Shown: in pieces, positions 25,963-33,605 of the stretch | Numbering within the stretch: the stretch's first letter is position 1 | How the letters are laid out: each line of letters begins with the position of its first letter | Source of the DNA: Planktothrix rubescens CCAP 1459/22 | GTDB lineage: Bacteria > Cyanobacteriota > Cyanobacteriia > Cyanobacteriales > Microcoleaceae | DNA: 64,000 nucleotides | Assembly: GCA_904830895.1 (NCBI GenBank) | Contig: LR882958.1 | Coordinates: 3,736,001 to 3,800,000 of the forward strand | Direction of reading: 5' to 3' | The notes under the pieces: model-generated | Databases searched by the model: none | What the model was told of the DNA's origin: nothing | Seen by the model: the letters and a program-made list of their open reading frames with translations, nothing else | Position numbers and translations under genes: made by a program

Positions 25963-28900
25963 ATGGACTATTTGACAGAGTGGACAGAAAGTGGCGTTGA
26001 CGAAGAACTCACCCAACTGAATGTGATTCCTTTGGAGGGGTATCGTCCGTTAGATTATCTTCTCTATTCTGATACTATTCCTAGATTAAATACAGGTCGG
26101 ATATCTCAGCCTATGCTCAACCGTTATCAGCATCTTTATGATGGGGGTTGGTGGTGTTCTGGGATGGATATTTTGACTGGAAATCCTGATTTATGGGGAT
26201 GTTTTAAGCCCATCAAACCCCGTTTAACTTCAGACCAAAGCAAATTAATTAAATATGAACATCCCCCTAACACACCTATGGGGATTTTTGCACTAAGAAT
26301 TTCTCGAACCATTTGGGAGCAAATTGCTCAAAAATATGGGGTTAAAATCAATCCTTCTGACCTCCGACCCCATCAACCAGACTTAGGTTTTTGGCACTGG
26401 GTGATTACTCATCCTGAACTGCCTTTATGTATTGCTGAAGGGGCGAAAAAAGCCGGAGCATTACTAACAGCAGGATATATTGCGATCGCACTTCCAGGGA
26501 TTCATAGCGGGTATCGAGTTCCCCGTGATCAATATGGAAATAGAATTGCTAAACCTGCTTTAATTCAACAGTTACAGCAGTTTGCAACTAAAAATCGTAA
26601 AATTTATATGGTATTTGATCAAGATACTAAACCTAAAACAATTAAAGCAGTTAATTCAGCTATTCAGCAAACGGGATATTTATTCACAAAAGCAGAATGT
26701 TCTGTATATATAGTTACCTGGAATCCAAAGTTAGGTAAAGGGGTTGATGATTTAATTATAGCACAAAGTCAAACTATATTTGATCAGGCTTATCAAAATG
26801 CAATACCTTTAGAAACTTGGAAGGCTTTTTCATTTAATCGGTTAACTTATCCGGCAGATATTGACCTAAATAGTCGTTACTTATCCTCAATAAAAATACC
26901 TGAATCTGCTAAATTAATCGCGATTAAATCCCCTAAAGGAACCGGAAAAACTAAAATCCTAGAAAACATAGTTCAAGAAGCAATTAAAAATGGTAAGTGG
27001 GTATTAGTTATCGGTCATCGAGTTCGACTGATTGAAGCCCTTTGTCAACGGTTTGGATTACAATACATGAAATCGGCCGTTGATACCCCTAATTCGGCGT
27101 TAGGATATGGATTATGTATTGATTCTCTGCATCCTAATTCTGGGGTTAAATTTGAAGCAAAAGACTGGTCAAATGGGTTAGTTATTTTAGACGAAGTTGA
27201 ACAAGTATTGTGGCATGGATTAAACTCAGAAACCTGTCAAAATCATAGGGTTTCTATTCTTAAATCCTTTAAAACCCTGATGCAAAATGTTTTAGGGGGA
27301 AAGGGTCAAGTGGTAATTTCCGATGCGGATTTAAGCGATATTTCTATTGATTATTTAACTAGCCTATCGGGTATACATCTGCAACCTTTTATTATTCAAA
27401 ACGAATGGCAACCCTCAAATAATGAAGCCTGGAAAATTCATAATTATTTAGGAAATACCCCCGACCAACTGGTGAAAGACCTAGAACAACATATTGCCGA
27501 AGGGGGGAAACCTTTTGTTTGTTTGTCAGCCCAAAAATTAGCTAGTAAATGGGGGACTCGCACCCTAGAAACCTATTTACAAACCCAATTTCCCGATCGC
27601 TCTATTCTAAGAATAGATTCCGAATCCTTAGCCGATCCCAGTCATCAGGCTTATGGTGCAATTTCTAACTTGAATCATCTGCTAAAACAGTATGATATTG
27701 TATTAGCGTCGCCCTCAATTGAAACGGGAGTTAGTATTGAGATTAATAACCATTTTACCTCGGTTTGGGGAATATTTCAAGGGATTCAAGCGGAAAATTC
27801 TGTTCGTCAAGCCCTGGGACGAATTCGAGAGAATATTCCGCGATTTATTTGGATGGCAAACCGAGGATTTAATCAGGTAGGAAATGGGGCAACCTCCATG
27901 AGTTCTTTACTTAGTAGTGGACAAAAATTAACCCGCCTAAATATTCGTCTATTACAACAATCTGATTTTGAAGAATTAGATGATTTAGAAATAGGATTTC
28001 AAGCGGAATCCTTAATGGGTTGGGCAAAAATGGCAGTCCGATTTAATGCGGGAATGGCGCGTTATCGAGAGACAATTTTAACCGCGTTAATGGCAGAGGG
28101 TCATCAAATTATTGAGATGCCACAAGCCAAAAAAATACCCAAAAATTCGATTAAATCCACTCAAAAATTTAAACCCGAATGTTCAGAACGTCCTAGTCTC
28201 AACGAACTAATTCTAGCAGTCAAAGATCAGAATTATCAAGCGGAATCTGTGGCGGTAATTAACTCCCCAGATCTGAGCGATAGTCAATATTACTATCTCC
28301 AACAACAATTAGTTAAAATCCCCGAAGAACGTCGGGCTATCCGTAAACATGAGTTAAAATTACGCTATGGTATTGCTGTTACTTCCGATGTGATTAATAA
28401 AGATGATCAAGGATGGTATGAACAACTCAGAATCCATTATTTCTTAACCGTTGGTCGTCCCTATTTAATCGGTCGAGATGCCCTGATTGCTAGACGGTTA
28501 ATGGAACAGGGACAGGGAAATATTTTTGCTCCTGATTTTAACCGTTCCCAGTTAGGAGCTATCATTGGAATTATGGAATTATTGGGGATTCCTGCTTTAC
28601 TCAAAAATCCAAAACGAGATTTAAAAAATACCGATGCTGACTTACAAACTATTGCCGAAATAGCCCTAAAAGATCGCAATGCCATCAAGACTATTATTGG
28701 TATTGGGCTGGCTAAAAATTCAAGTCCGATTACTATTTTACGGCGGTTTTTAGATAAAATTGGTTATCGTTTAACCTGTGTACGATCCCAAAGTGAAGGT
28801 AAAAAACGAATCCGAGTTTATCACCTGGTTGACCCCCAAGATAACCGAGAAGAAATTCTACAACATTGGTTAAAATTAGAGGGTCAATATCCGGGTCAAT

Positions 28901-28998
28901 TAGACAGGATTTTACCTGAAAATACTCCTACTCCTGACCCTTTCCGATTTACTCCTAACTATATCCAACTCTCTTTATTTATGCCAGGTAATAGTTAA
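25963..28998 (+). CDS. CyRepA1-family plasmid replication protein (primase-like plus helicase)
   Basis: Large replication-type protein of 1011 aa. The N-terminal third carries a TOPRIM/DUF3854-like domain (LCIAEGAKKAGALLTAGYIAIALPG, KIYMVFDQDTKPKTIKAVN). The middle is a helicase ATPase with Walker A IAIKSPKGTGKTKILEN, Walker B-like LVILDEVEQVLWHGL, and ASPSIETGVSIE and RQALGRIRE motifs. From memory this architecture matches CyRepA1, replication initiators of cyanobacterial plasmids that also occur on chromosomes. The ATG at 25963 (MDYLTEWTESG, with GAAAGAG upstream) is preferred over a TTG at 25849 whose product would start with unrelated residues. It lies 131 bp after the DndD-like gene. Whether it still replicates anything is unknown. 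Confidence 0.83.
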   Translation: MDYLTEWTESGVDEELTQLNVIPLEGYRPLDYLLYSDTIPRLNTGRISQPMLNRYQHLYDGGWWCSGMDILTGNPDLWGCFKPIKPRLTSDQSKLIKYEHPPNTPMGIFALRISRTIWEQIAQKYGVKINPSDLRPHQPDLGFWHWVITHPELPLCIAEGAKKAGALLTAGYIAIALPGIHSGYRVPRDQYGNRIAKPALIQQLQQFATKNRKIYMVFDQDTKPKTIKAVNSAIQQTGYLFTKAECSVYIVTWNPKLGKGVDDLIIAQSQTIFDQAYQNAIPLETWKAFSFNRLTYPADIDLNSRYLSSIKIPESAKLIAIKSPKGTGKTKILENIVQEAIKNGKWVLVIGHRVRLIEALCQRFGLQYMKSAVDTPNSALGYGLCIDSLHPNSGVKFEAKDWSNGLVILDEVEQVLWHGLNSETCQNHRVSILKSFKTLMQNVLGGKGQVVISDADLSDISIDYLTSLSGIHLQPFIIQNEWQPSNNEAWKIHNYLGNTPDQLVKDLEQHIAEGGKPFVCLSAQKLASKWGTRTLETYLQTQFPDRSILRIDSESLADPSHQAYGAISNLNHLLKQYDIVLASPSIETGVSIEINNHFTSVWGIFQGIQAENSVRQALGRIRENIPRFIWMANRGFNQVGNGATSMSSLLSSGQKLTRLNIRLLQQSDFEELDDLEIGFQAESLMGWAKMAVRFNAGMARYRETILTALMAEGHQIIEMPQAKKIPKNSIKSTQKFKPECSERPSLNELILAVKDQNYQAESVAVINSPDLSDSQYYYLQQQLVKIPEERRAIRKHELKLRYGIAVTSDVINKDDQGWYEQLRIHYFLTVGRPYLIGRDALIARRLMEQGQGNIFAPDFNRSQLGAIIGIMELLGIPALLKNPKRDLKNTDADLQTIAEIALKDRNAIKTIIGIGLAKNSSPITILRRFLDKIGYRLTCVRSQSEGKKRIRVYHLVDPQDNREEILQHWLKLEGQYPGQLDRILPENTPTPDPFRFTPNYIQLSLFMPGNS

Positions 28999-29002
28999 CA
29001 AC

Positions 29003-29055
29003 GGAGGAAAAGACTTCACCGCAAGCGATTTGCTGCATCAGTAGTCTTTTCCTCC
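29003..29055 (+). terminator. Inverted repeat after the CyRepA1-type gene
   Basis: ggaggaaaagact (29003-29015) and agtcttttcctcc (29043-29055) are perfect 13-bp inverted repeats with a 27-bp loop. A second perfect 10-bp inverted repeat, aacctcaatc/gattgaggtt, follows at 29073-29120. Together they fill the first part of the 356-bp gap before the XRE gene, which otherwise holds only the operator and promoter candidates below. Confidence 0.55.
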
Positions 29056-29166
29056 CTGTTCCCTTTTACTAAAACCTCAATCCTCAATTGATCGAGTGAT
29101 TAAAACACCCGATTGAGGTTGAATCATTAGACATTTACGACAAAAGCGGTTTGTGGCTTTTGGGTA

Positions 29167-29182
29167 TTGAACTTTTATTCAA
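29167..29182. promoter_or_regulatory. Operator-like palindrome, distal copy
   Basis: TTGAA-CTTTTA-TTCAA. The half-sites and the 6-bp spacer length match the copy at 29305, and the spacers differ at one base. It lies 188 bp upstream of the XRE start codon. Binding by the XRE protein is inferred. Confidence 0.45.
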
Positions 29183-29304
29183 CTCCCCCTATCTTAGCTA
29201 ATGTTGATTTAATCGTCAAGTCCCAGAGGGAAAAAATTTTTTGATCCCAATTTCCCCATCTCTACCCCCTTCCGACCCGTAGGCAGTAGACTGGTGGTAG
29301 AGGG

Positions 29305-29333
29305 TTGAAATTTTATTCAAATCAGCGTACTAT
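29305..29333 (+). promoter_or_regulatory. Promoter of the XRE/ImmA operon with overlapping operator
   Basis: TTGAAA (29305-29310), a 17-bp spacer and TACTAT (29328-29333) form a well-spaced sigma-70 promoter. The palindrome TTGAA-ATTTTA-TTCAA (29305-29320) covers its -35 box, so a bound repressor would block transcription. A ribosome binding site, GGGAGG, sits at 29340-29345 before the ATG at 29355. Confidence 0.6.
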
Positions 29334-29354
29334 CGGAATCGGGAGGAATGTACT

Positions 29355-29693
29355 ATGGAACAAACCTTTGGAAAGCTAATTCGTCAGGCGCGGAAAGAAA
29401 AGTTCTACTCACAGCGTCAGTTAGCGGCATTGCTGGAAGTGGATTTCACCTATTTATCTAAGCTAGAGAATGATCGCGCCGATTACTCTCCTAAAGAAGA
29501 TGTAATTAGGGGTTTGGCGAGAAATCTGGGTTTGGATGAGGAGGAATTGATCTTTTTGGCGGGGCGAATACCTCAGCATTATGAGAAATTTCTCAAAGAA
29601 AATAATAAGAGTATGACGGCTCTATTCCGCCGGATGCAAGAAAATCCGAACTTTGCCCAGCAAATTTTTGAGGCTGCGCGGGAGGTAGAATAA
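29355..29693 (+). CDS. XRE-family helix-turn-helix regulator
   Basis: A 112-aa DNA-binding protein. The HTH lies at about residues 8-60: FGKLIRQARKEKFYSQRQLAALLEVDFTYLSKLENDRADYSPKEDVIRGLARNLGL, a standard Cro/C1 fold. The C-terminus, MTALFRRMQENPNFAQQIFEAAREVE, is helical. It probably represses its own operon through the two TTGAA-N6-TTCAA palindromes upstream. Its stop is immediately followed by the GTG of the ImmA/IrrE-type peptidase, a pairing in which the peptidase usually cleaves the regulator to relieve repression under stress or mobile-element induction. Confidence 0.92.
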   Translation: MEQTFGKLIRQARKEKFYSQRQLAALLEVDFTYLSKLENDRADYSPKEDVIRGLARNLGLDEEELIFLAGRIPQHYEKFLKENNKSMTALFRRMQENPNFAQQIFEAAREVE

Positions 29694-30329
29694 GTGAGTA
29701 TCCTGAAACCCTATCGCTTTTATCGTCGAGAGTCGATTGAGCGTCGGGCAAATGAGATTTTGCGACGGATGCAAGCCACACCCAATTTTGCCCCTGAGTG
29801 GCCGTTTGAGGCTTCTTTGGTGGCAGACTTTCTGGATTTAGGGGTAGTTTGGGATTGCATTGTGCCCGATGAACAGGGGGCGATCGCGGCTCGAATTTTG
29901 CCCACGGAAAGACTAATCGAAATTAACGAAGAAATTCAAGAAAAACCCAAGGGCTTTATTGAGTCTACAATTGCCCATGAAATCGGTCATTGGATATTAC
30001 ATATTGATCATGATCAATTAGAGTCTGGAGCCTTAGAAACTTCTGAAAATCTATTAGATGAACCCTTTGTTTGTCGAGCTACAATTGAAGATGCCCGTTT
30101 AGCATCTATTGAATGGCAAGCTCAATATTTTGCCAGTTGTTTGTTAATGCCACGCCCAATTTTAGAAGCCAAACGAGTCGGTCGAGATTTAACCAATTGG
30201 CAACACCTTTATACCATCAAAGATGAGTTGGGGGTGAGTATTTCTAATTTAACTAATCGTTTACAGGAATTAGGTTGGATTTCTATTCCTAAAGGAGAAC
30301 GCACGATTTACCCGGGAAAAGCTGCTTAA
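29694..30329 (+). CDS. ImmA/IrrE family metallo-endopeptidase
   Basis: Zinc peptidase of 211 aa with the HEXXH-type motif TIAHEIGHWILH near residue 99, followed by a downstream EWQAQYFASCLLMPRPIL segment that supplies the third ligand and wall of the active site. The start is a GTG directly after the XRE stop (TAA-GTG). The N-terminal stretch EILRRMQATPNFAPEWPFEA closely matches the C-terminal tail of the upstream XRE protein. Family members cleave an XRE partner, which is the expected target here. The gene ends 8 nt before a tandem repeat, so no further gene seems to belong to this operon. Confidence 0.92.
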   Translation: MSILKPYRFYRRESIERRANEILRRMQATPNFAPEWPFEASLVADFLDLGVVWDCIVPDEQGAIAARILPTERLIEINEEIQEKPKGFIESTIAHEIGHWILHIDHDQLESGALETSENLLDEPFVCRATIEDARLASIEWQAQYFASCLLMPRPILEAKRVGRDLTNWQHLYTIKDELGVSISNLTNRLQELGWISIPKGERTIYPGKAA

Positions 30330-30348
30330 ACTCTTGTTTAAACTCTTG

Positions 30349-30393
30349 TTCCAAGGCTCTGCCTTGGAATGCTTTCATGGAGGCTCCGCCTCC
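30349..30393. repeat. Double-hairpin dispersed repeat
   Basis: ttccaaggc-tct-gccttggaa (30349-30369) is followed by ggaggc-tcc-gcctcc (30379-30393). Each is a perfect stem with a 3-nt loop. A 12-bp direct repeat (taaactcttgtt) precedes it at 30327-30350. Paired hairpins of this kind recur in cyanobacterial intergenic DNA. Confidence 0.8.
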
Positions 30394-30537
30394 TTTATCC
30401 CTGAACCTAGGATATTGCAAACTGCTTGATAATCGTAGTAGTTTTAATAGTTTTGAGATGCAATTAACTTGAATTATAAAGGAGCAAGATCGACCATTTT
30501 AGCTGATTATTGACAGTTATTAAATCCCAATACGACC

Positions 30538-30789
30538 ATGCCCAATCTGTCCCTTCCTTATCCCGATGATTTGCTCGTTACTTCTGGCAAATCTCCCGAA
30601 GGCTTAGAAGCTGAATTGCTCTTTTTGCTGGCAGTAAAGCTATTTGAGTTACGGCGACTATCTCTCGGAAAAGCCGCTGAATTTTGTCGAATGAATAAAC
30701 TGCAATTTATGTATGAAATCGGACGATTACAAGTTCCGGTAATCAACCTAGATGATGACCAAATCGCTGACGAATTACGGGATGATTAA
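30538..30789 (+). CDS. UPF0175 family antitoxin-like protein
   Basis: An 83-aa protein matching the UPF0175 pattern: an N-terminal strand (NLSLPYPDDLLVTSGKSPEGLEAELLFLLAVKLFELRRLSLGKAAEFCRMNKLQFMYEIGRLQVPVIN). The helix-turn-helix-like LSLGKAAEFCRMNKLQFMYEI would bind DNA. The C-terminal tail (NLDDDQIADELRDD) is the usual acidic end. UPF0175 proteins commonly pair with DUF3368 PIN toxins, as here, where the stop overlaps the next start by 8 nt. Confidence 0.88.
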   Translation: MPNLSLPYPDDLLVTSGKSPEGLEAELLFLLAVKLFELRRLSLGKAAEFCRMNKLQFMYEIGRLQVPVINLDDDQIADELRDD

Positions 30790-31093
30790 TCAGATTATTA
30801 TTGCCGATAGTAGTCCTCTGATATCCCTAGCTATTATCGAACAACTAGAACTTTTGCCCCGGTTGTATCAGCGAGTTTTACTTCCCCCTGCTGTTTGGAA
30901 CGAAGTCACAGTTCAAGGGTTAGGCTTACCGGGAGCCGAGGCAGTTAGTCAGGTGAAATGGCTGGAAATAGAAGCACCATTACCGATGCTGTTAGAGCCA
31001 TTATTAATATTAGTAGATCACGGAGAAGCAGAAGCTATTGCCTTAGCTAAATCTACTCCGATAAAACCTTTAATTTTAGATGGTATAATATAA
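30782..31093 (+). pseudogene. DUF3368 PIN-domain toxin, C-terminally truncated
   Basis: The 103-aa product starts with the PIN N-terminus MINQIIIADSSPLISLAIIEQLELL (first catalytic Asp in ADSSPLI). It carries the second acidic site in LPPAVWNEVTVQG and the third in DHGEAEAIALAK. Family members are about 150-160 aa and continue after LILD with a segment like D-E-R-x-G-R-K. Here the frame stops at LILDGII (31091-31093), so the last acidic site and the C-terminal helices are missing. It overlaps the antitoxin gene by 8 nt (ATGATTAA). The toxin is probably inactive, while the antitoxin is intact. Confidence 0.78.
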
Positions 31094-31123
31094 TGAATAC
31101 TTGAATTAAGGATAATATCAATT

Positions 31124-31429
31124 ATGGCTCGAAAAGTCTTAGGTATTCATTTTGTTTGTAGAAATGGGCTTAATATTGAAGAATTAGGAGACAGTCGATT
31201 CAAAAGTGGGGATTGGAAAGTATCGGAACAAGCTGCTGATACCGCACTCTATTTAGCACTTCACGACCAGAAAAACAGTTCATCTTATAAACAAGGAATA
31301 ATTGAAAGTTGGGAACACTATGAGGGTGAGGGAGGCAGAATCATTTTTTATGTAAAAGAATTTGATAGACCGCTAGAATGGGTTGGTGATGGAACAGGAG
31401 AAAAAGGATATTGTTGGTCAGAGAACTAA
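31124..31429 (+). CDS. Hypothetical protein
   Basis: Not recognised. The 101-aa product starts MARKVLGIHFVCRNGLNIEELGDSRFKSGDWKVSEQAAD and ends FDRPLEWVGDGTGEKGYCWSEN. It is of mixed alpha/beta character, without membrane segments. It lies directly after the truncated toxin gene and directly before the small membrane protein gene at 31431. Confidence 0.6.
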   Translation: MARKVLGIHFVCRNGLNIEELGDSRFKSGDWKVSEQAADTALYLALHDQKNSSSYKQGIIESWEHYEGEGGRIIFYVKEFDRPLEWVGDGTGEKGYCWSEN

Positions 31430-31430
31430 G

Positions 31431-31727
31431 GTGATAATTGTGTTAGAATTGCTACGAACCATAATTCAAAGTATTCAACCCTTTTTAGTCCCGACTTGCT
31501 TTGTTTTGGCTTGGGGATTATTTATATTGATAACTTGGAGTATTGTCGCCGCCTTGCGGGATACGGTGAAACAAGCCAAACAAATGCACCAAATCCCCTG
31601 TGCAGATTGTATCTTCTTTACCGGAGACTATCACCTCAAATGTCCGGTACAACCAACCATTGCCCTATCTGAAGCTGCCATTAATTGTCCAGACTATAGA
31701 AGTTGTCACCCTAATTCTTCCCTCTAA
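31431..31727 (+). CDS. Hypothetical membrane protein with C-terminal Cys cluster
   Basis: A 98-aa product with one membrane helix at about residues 18-42 (FLVPTCFVLAWGLFILITWSIVAAL). The C-terminal motif is PCADCIFFTGDYHLKCPVQPTIALSEAAINCPDYRSC. The cysteine order C-x2-C ... C ... C-P-D-Y mirrors the end of the unrelated acidic protein at 21174. The GTG at 31431 follows the upstream stop by one base; a second GTG at 31440 is also possible, and a longer ATG frame would overlap the upstream gene. Function unknown. Confidence 0.62.
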   Translation: MIIVLELLRTIIQSIQPFLVPTCFVLAWGLFILITWSIVAALRDTVKQAKQMHQIPCADCIFFTGDYHLKCPVQPTIALSEAAINCPDYRSCHPNSSL

Positions 31728-31888
31728 TCACCCATACCCCAATTAGGAATGGAAAACCAATAAGGTGACTAATTGAGCAATAGTTTACGATAGATCAAGG
31801 TTTCCAGGGTTTAATTGTGCAAGTTATTTATTTTTGATTCCTTAACGTATAATCAAAAACTTAATGGTTAATCCTTGAGATTCAGACT

Positions 31889-33097
31889 ATGAATATCCTC
31901 CAACTCGATGTCCGCCAAACTGTTATTGTGGGAATTTTAGTTCTGTATTTGGGAAAATACTTAACTAAAAAAATTAAATTTCTTCAGAATTTTAATATCC
32001 CTGATGCCGTTTCTGGAGGTGTCCTCGCCTCTATATTTTTTGGAATTTATTATGAAATTTTTAAACATCAAATCGAATTTAATCTCTCTATTCGCGATAC
32101 CTTATTGATTGTTTTTTTTACCACTATAGGGCTTTCTGCTAAACTGAAAACCTTGATTAAAGGGGGAAAACCCCTATTCATTTTGTTGATGGCGGCGATC
32201 TTTTATTTGATGGTACAAAATATTACGGGAGTTGCGATCGCAGCCTTGACGGGGTTAGATTTGCCTATTGGTGTGCTGGCGGGGTCAGTGTCTCTCAGTG
32301 GCGGACATGGGACGGTGATCGCCTGGTCTCCCCTATTTCGGGATAACTATGGCATTGCCAACGCGCCAGAAATTGGGATTGCGAGTGCCACCTTTGGTTT
32401 AGTCTTTGGAGGAATTATTGGGGGGCCGATCGCTAAATTTTTAATTAATAAAAACCGACTCCAAGCTAATAATTTTAATCAAGATTTAAGTATTGGCATC
32501 AAAGAAGATGAGAGAAATGTCAAAATTGACTATAACACCATGCTGAATTCCGTTTTGGTGATTGCTCTTTCTATTAGTTTAGGACTAGAAATTAATCTGA
32601 TCGCCACGGCAATGGGTTTAAAATTACCCCTTTTTGTCAGTTGTTTATTAGCCGGAATTATTCTTACCAATACTGTCCCCTTGGGATTTAAACGCTTTCC
32701 TTGGCCGTCTGATACTCCAGCTTTGGCTTTGATCTCCGATGTCAGTCTGGGTTTGTTTTTATCAATGTCTTTAATGAGTTTGCAGTTATGGACATTGGTG
32801 GATTTAGCGGGGCCGATCGCCCTATTATTGCTGGTGCAGTTATTCATGATCACGGTTTATACGATTTTTGTAGTGTTTCCCGTTATGGGCAAAAACTACG
32901 ATGCGGCGGTGATTTCGGCCGGATATTCAGGACTGGCATTAGGGGCAACTCCCACGGCGATCGCTAATATGACCGCCGTAACCGAAAATTTTGGAGCGTC
33001 ACCCCAAGCCTTTATTATTGTTCCGTTAGTGGGTGCTTTTTTTATTGATATTGCCAACGCCCTAATCATCCAAAATTTTCTCAATTTTGTATCGTAG
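31889..33097 (+). CDS. gltS: Sodium/glutamate symporter GltS
   Basis: Inner-membrane carrier that imports glutamate with sodium. The 402 residues form about ten hydrophobic helices in two inverted halves. Family motifs include KKIKFLQNFNIPDAVSGGVLAS near the N-terminus, GSVSLSGGHGTVIAWSPLF, SATFGLVFGGIIGGPIA in the first half and SAGYSGLALGATPTAIANMTAVTENFG in the second; the repeated Gly/Ser-rich loops form the substrate and sodium site. The gene stands alone with a hairpin directly after its stop codon. Assignment is secure. Confidence 0.95.
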   Translation: MNILQLDVRQTVIVGILVLYLGKYLTKKIKFLQNFNIPDAVSGGVLASIFFGIYYEIFKHQIEFNLSIRDTLLIVFFTTIGLSAKLKTLIKGGKPLFILLMAAIFYLMVQNITGVAIAALTGLDLPIGVLAGSVSLSGGHGTVIAWSPLFRDNYGIANAPEIGIASATFGLVFGGIIGGPIAKFLINKNRLQANNFNQDLSIGIKEDERNVKIDYNTMLNSVLVIALSISLGLEINLIATAMGLKLPLFVSCLLAGIILTNTVPLGFKRFPWPSDTPALALISDVSLGLFLSMSLMSLQLWTLVDLAGPIALLLLVQLFMITVYTIFVVFPVMGKNYDAAVISAGYSGLALGATPTAIANMTAVTENFGASPQAFIIVPLVGAFFIDIANALIIQNFLNFVS

Positions 33098-33115
33098 TCA
33101 GCCCTTCAGGGCTGA
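33098..33115 (+). terminator. Hairpin at the end of gltS
   Basis: tcagccct-tc-agggctga forms a perfect 8-bp stem that starts one base after the stop codon and is followed by agtccttttaag. It is a likely terminator, although similar hairpins also occur at ends of IS200/IS605-type elements. Confidence 0.5.
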
Positions 33116-33159
33116 AGTCCTTTTAAGTTGGGCAAAAAACAGCACCCTCTTTTTTGTTA

Positions 33160-33570
33160 TTGACACTCTCAGGTCTGAAGACACTGAGATTCTGCGGACA
33201 GGATTAGTTTAACCTAATTCTCGCTACGACCGCCGCATATCGTCTACTGAGTTGATTAAGCGACAAGCCCAATCTTCCCGATACTTTTACTCTTGAATCA
33301 ATACACTTTCACCAAGCCATCACTAAGCCAAGTTGCGGTACGCTCTACAATCTGCCATTATTTGCTCCTTGCTTGTCATACTGCCGTTAGGACTTTAACC
33401 TAACCGTTGTTTCAGGGGAGCCGGGATTTCTCCGATACTAGAATGTTTCAACACGCAGATGTTTATTGTTCTTACTTGTGTTTTTTGATTTTAGCACATC
33501 TTTTAATATTTCAAGGGGAATAAATTCCCTTGAGTCGCGTTTCCTCTGGTGGTCTGAAGACACTGAGTTT
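33160..33570 (-). mobile_element. ORF-less IS200/IS605-like relic, possible HEARO/omega-RNA
   Basis: No protein fits the 508-bp gap between gltS and the oxidase gene, yet it is highly structured. A 17-bp direct repeat, ggtctgaagacactgag, lies at 33172-33188 and 33551-33567. On the minus strand the right end reads CTCAG-N12-CTGAG then AGTGTCAA, the layout of IS605-type right ends. A hairpin tcaaggg...cccttga lies at 33511-33533, as at IS605-type left ends. Between them are several stems, such as gttagg/cctaac at 33386-33404. IS elements of this family can persist without a transposase, and IscB/IsrB relatives encode a long structured guide RNA (HEARO). The element type is inferred from layout; the RNA assignment is tentative. 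Confidence 0.45.
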
Positions 33571-33605
33571 CCACTCTCCCATCATGATCTTATGATTGGT
33601 GCTGG

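Noticed and set aside
21811-31727. Prophage
   Set aside because: No integrase, capsid, terminase or tail genes are present; the mix of defence, replication and toxin-antitoxin genes fits plasmid-derived or island DNA better.
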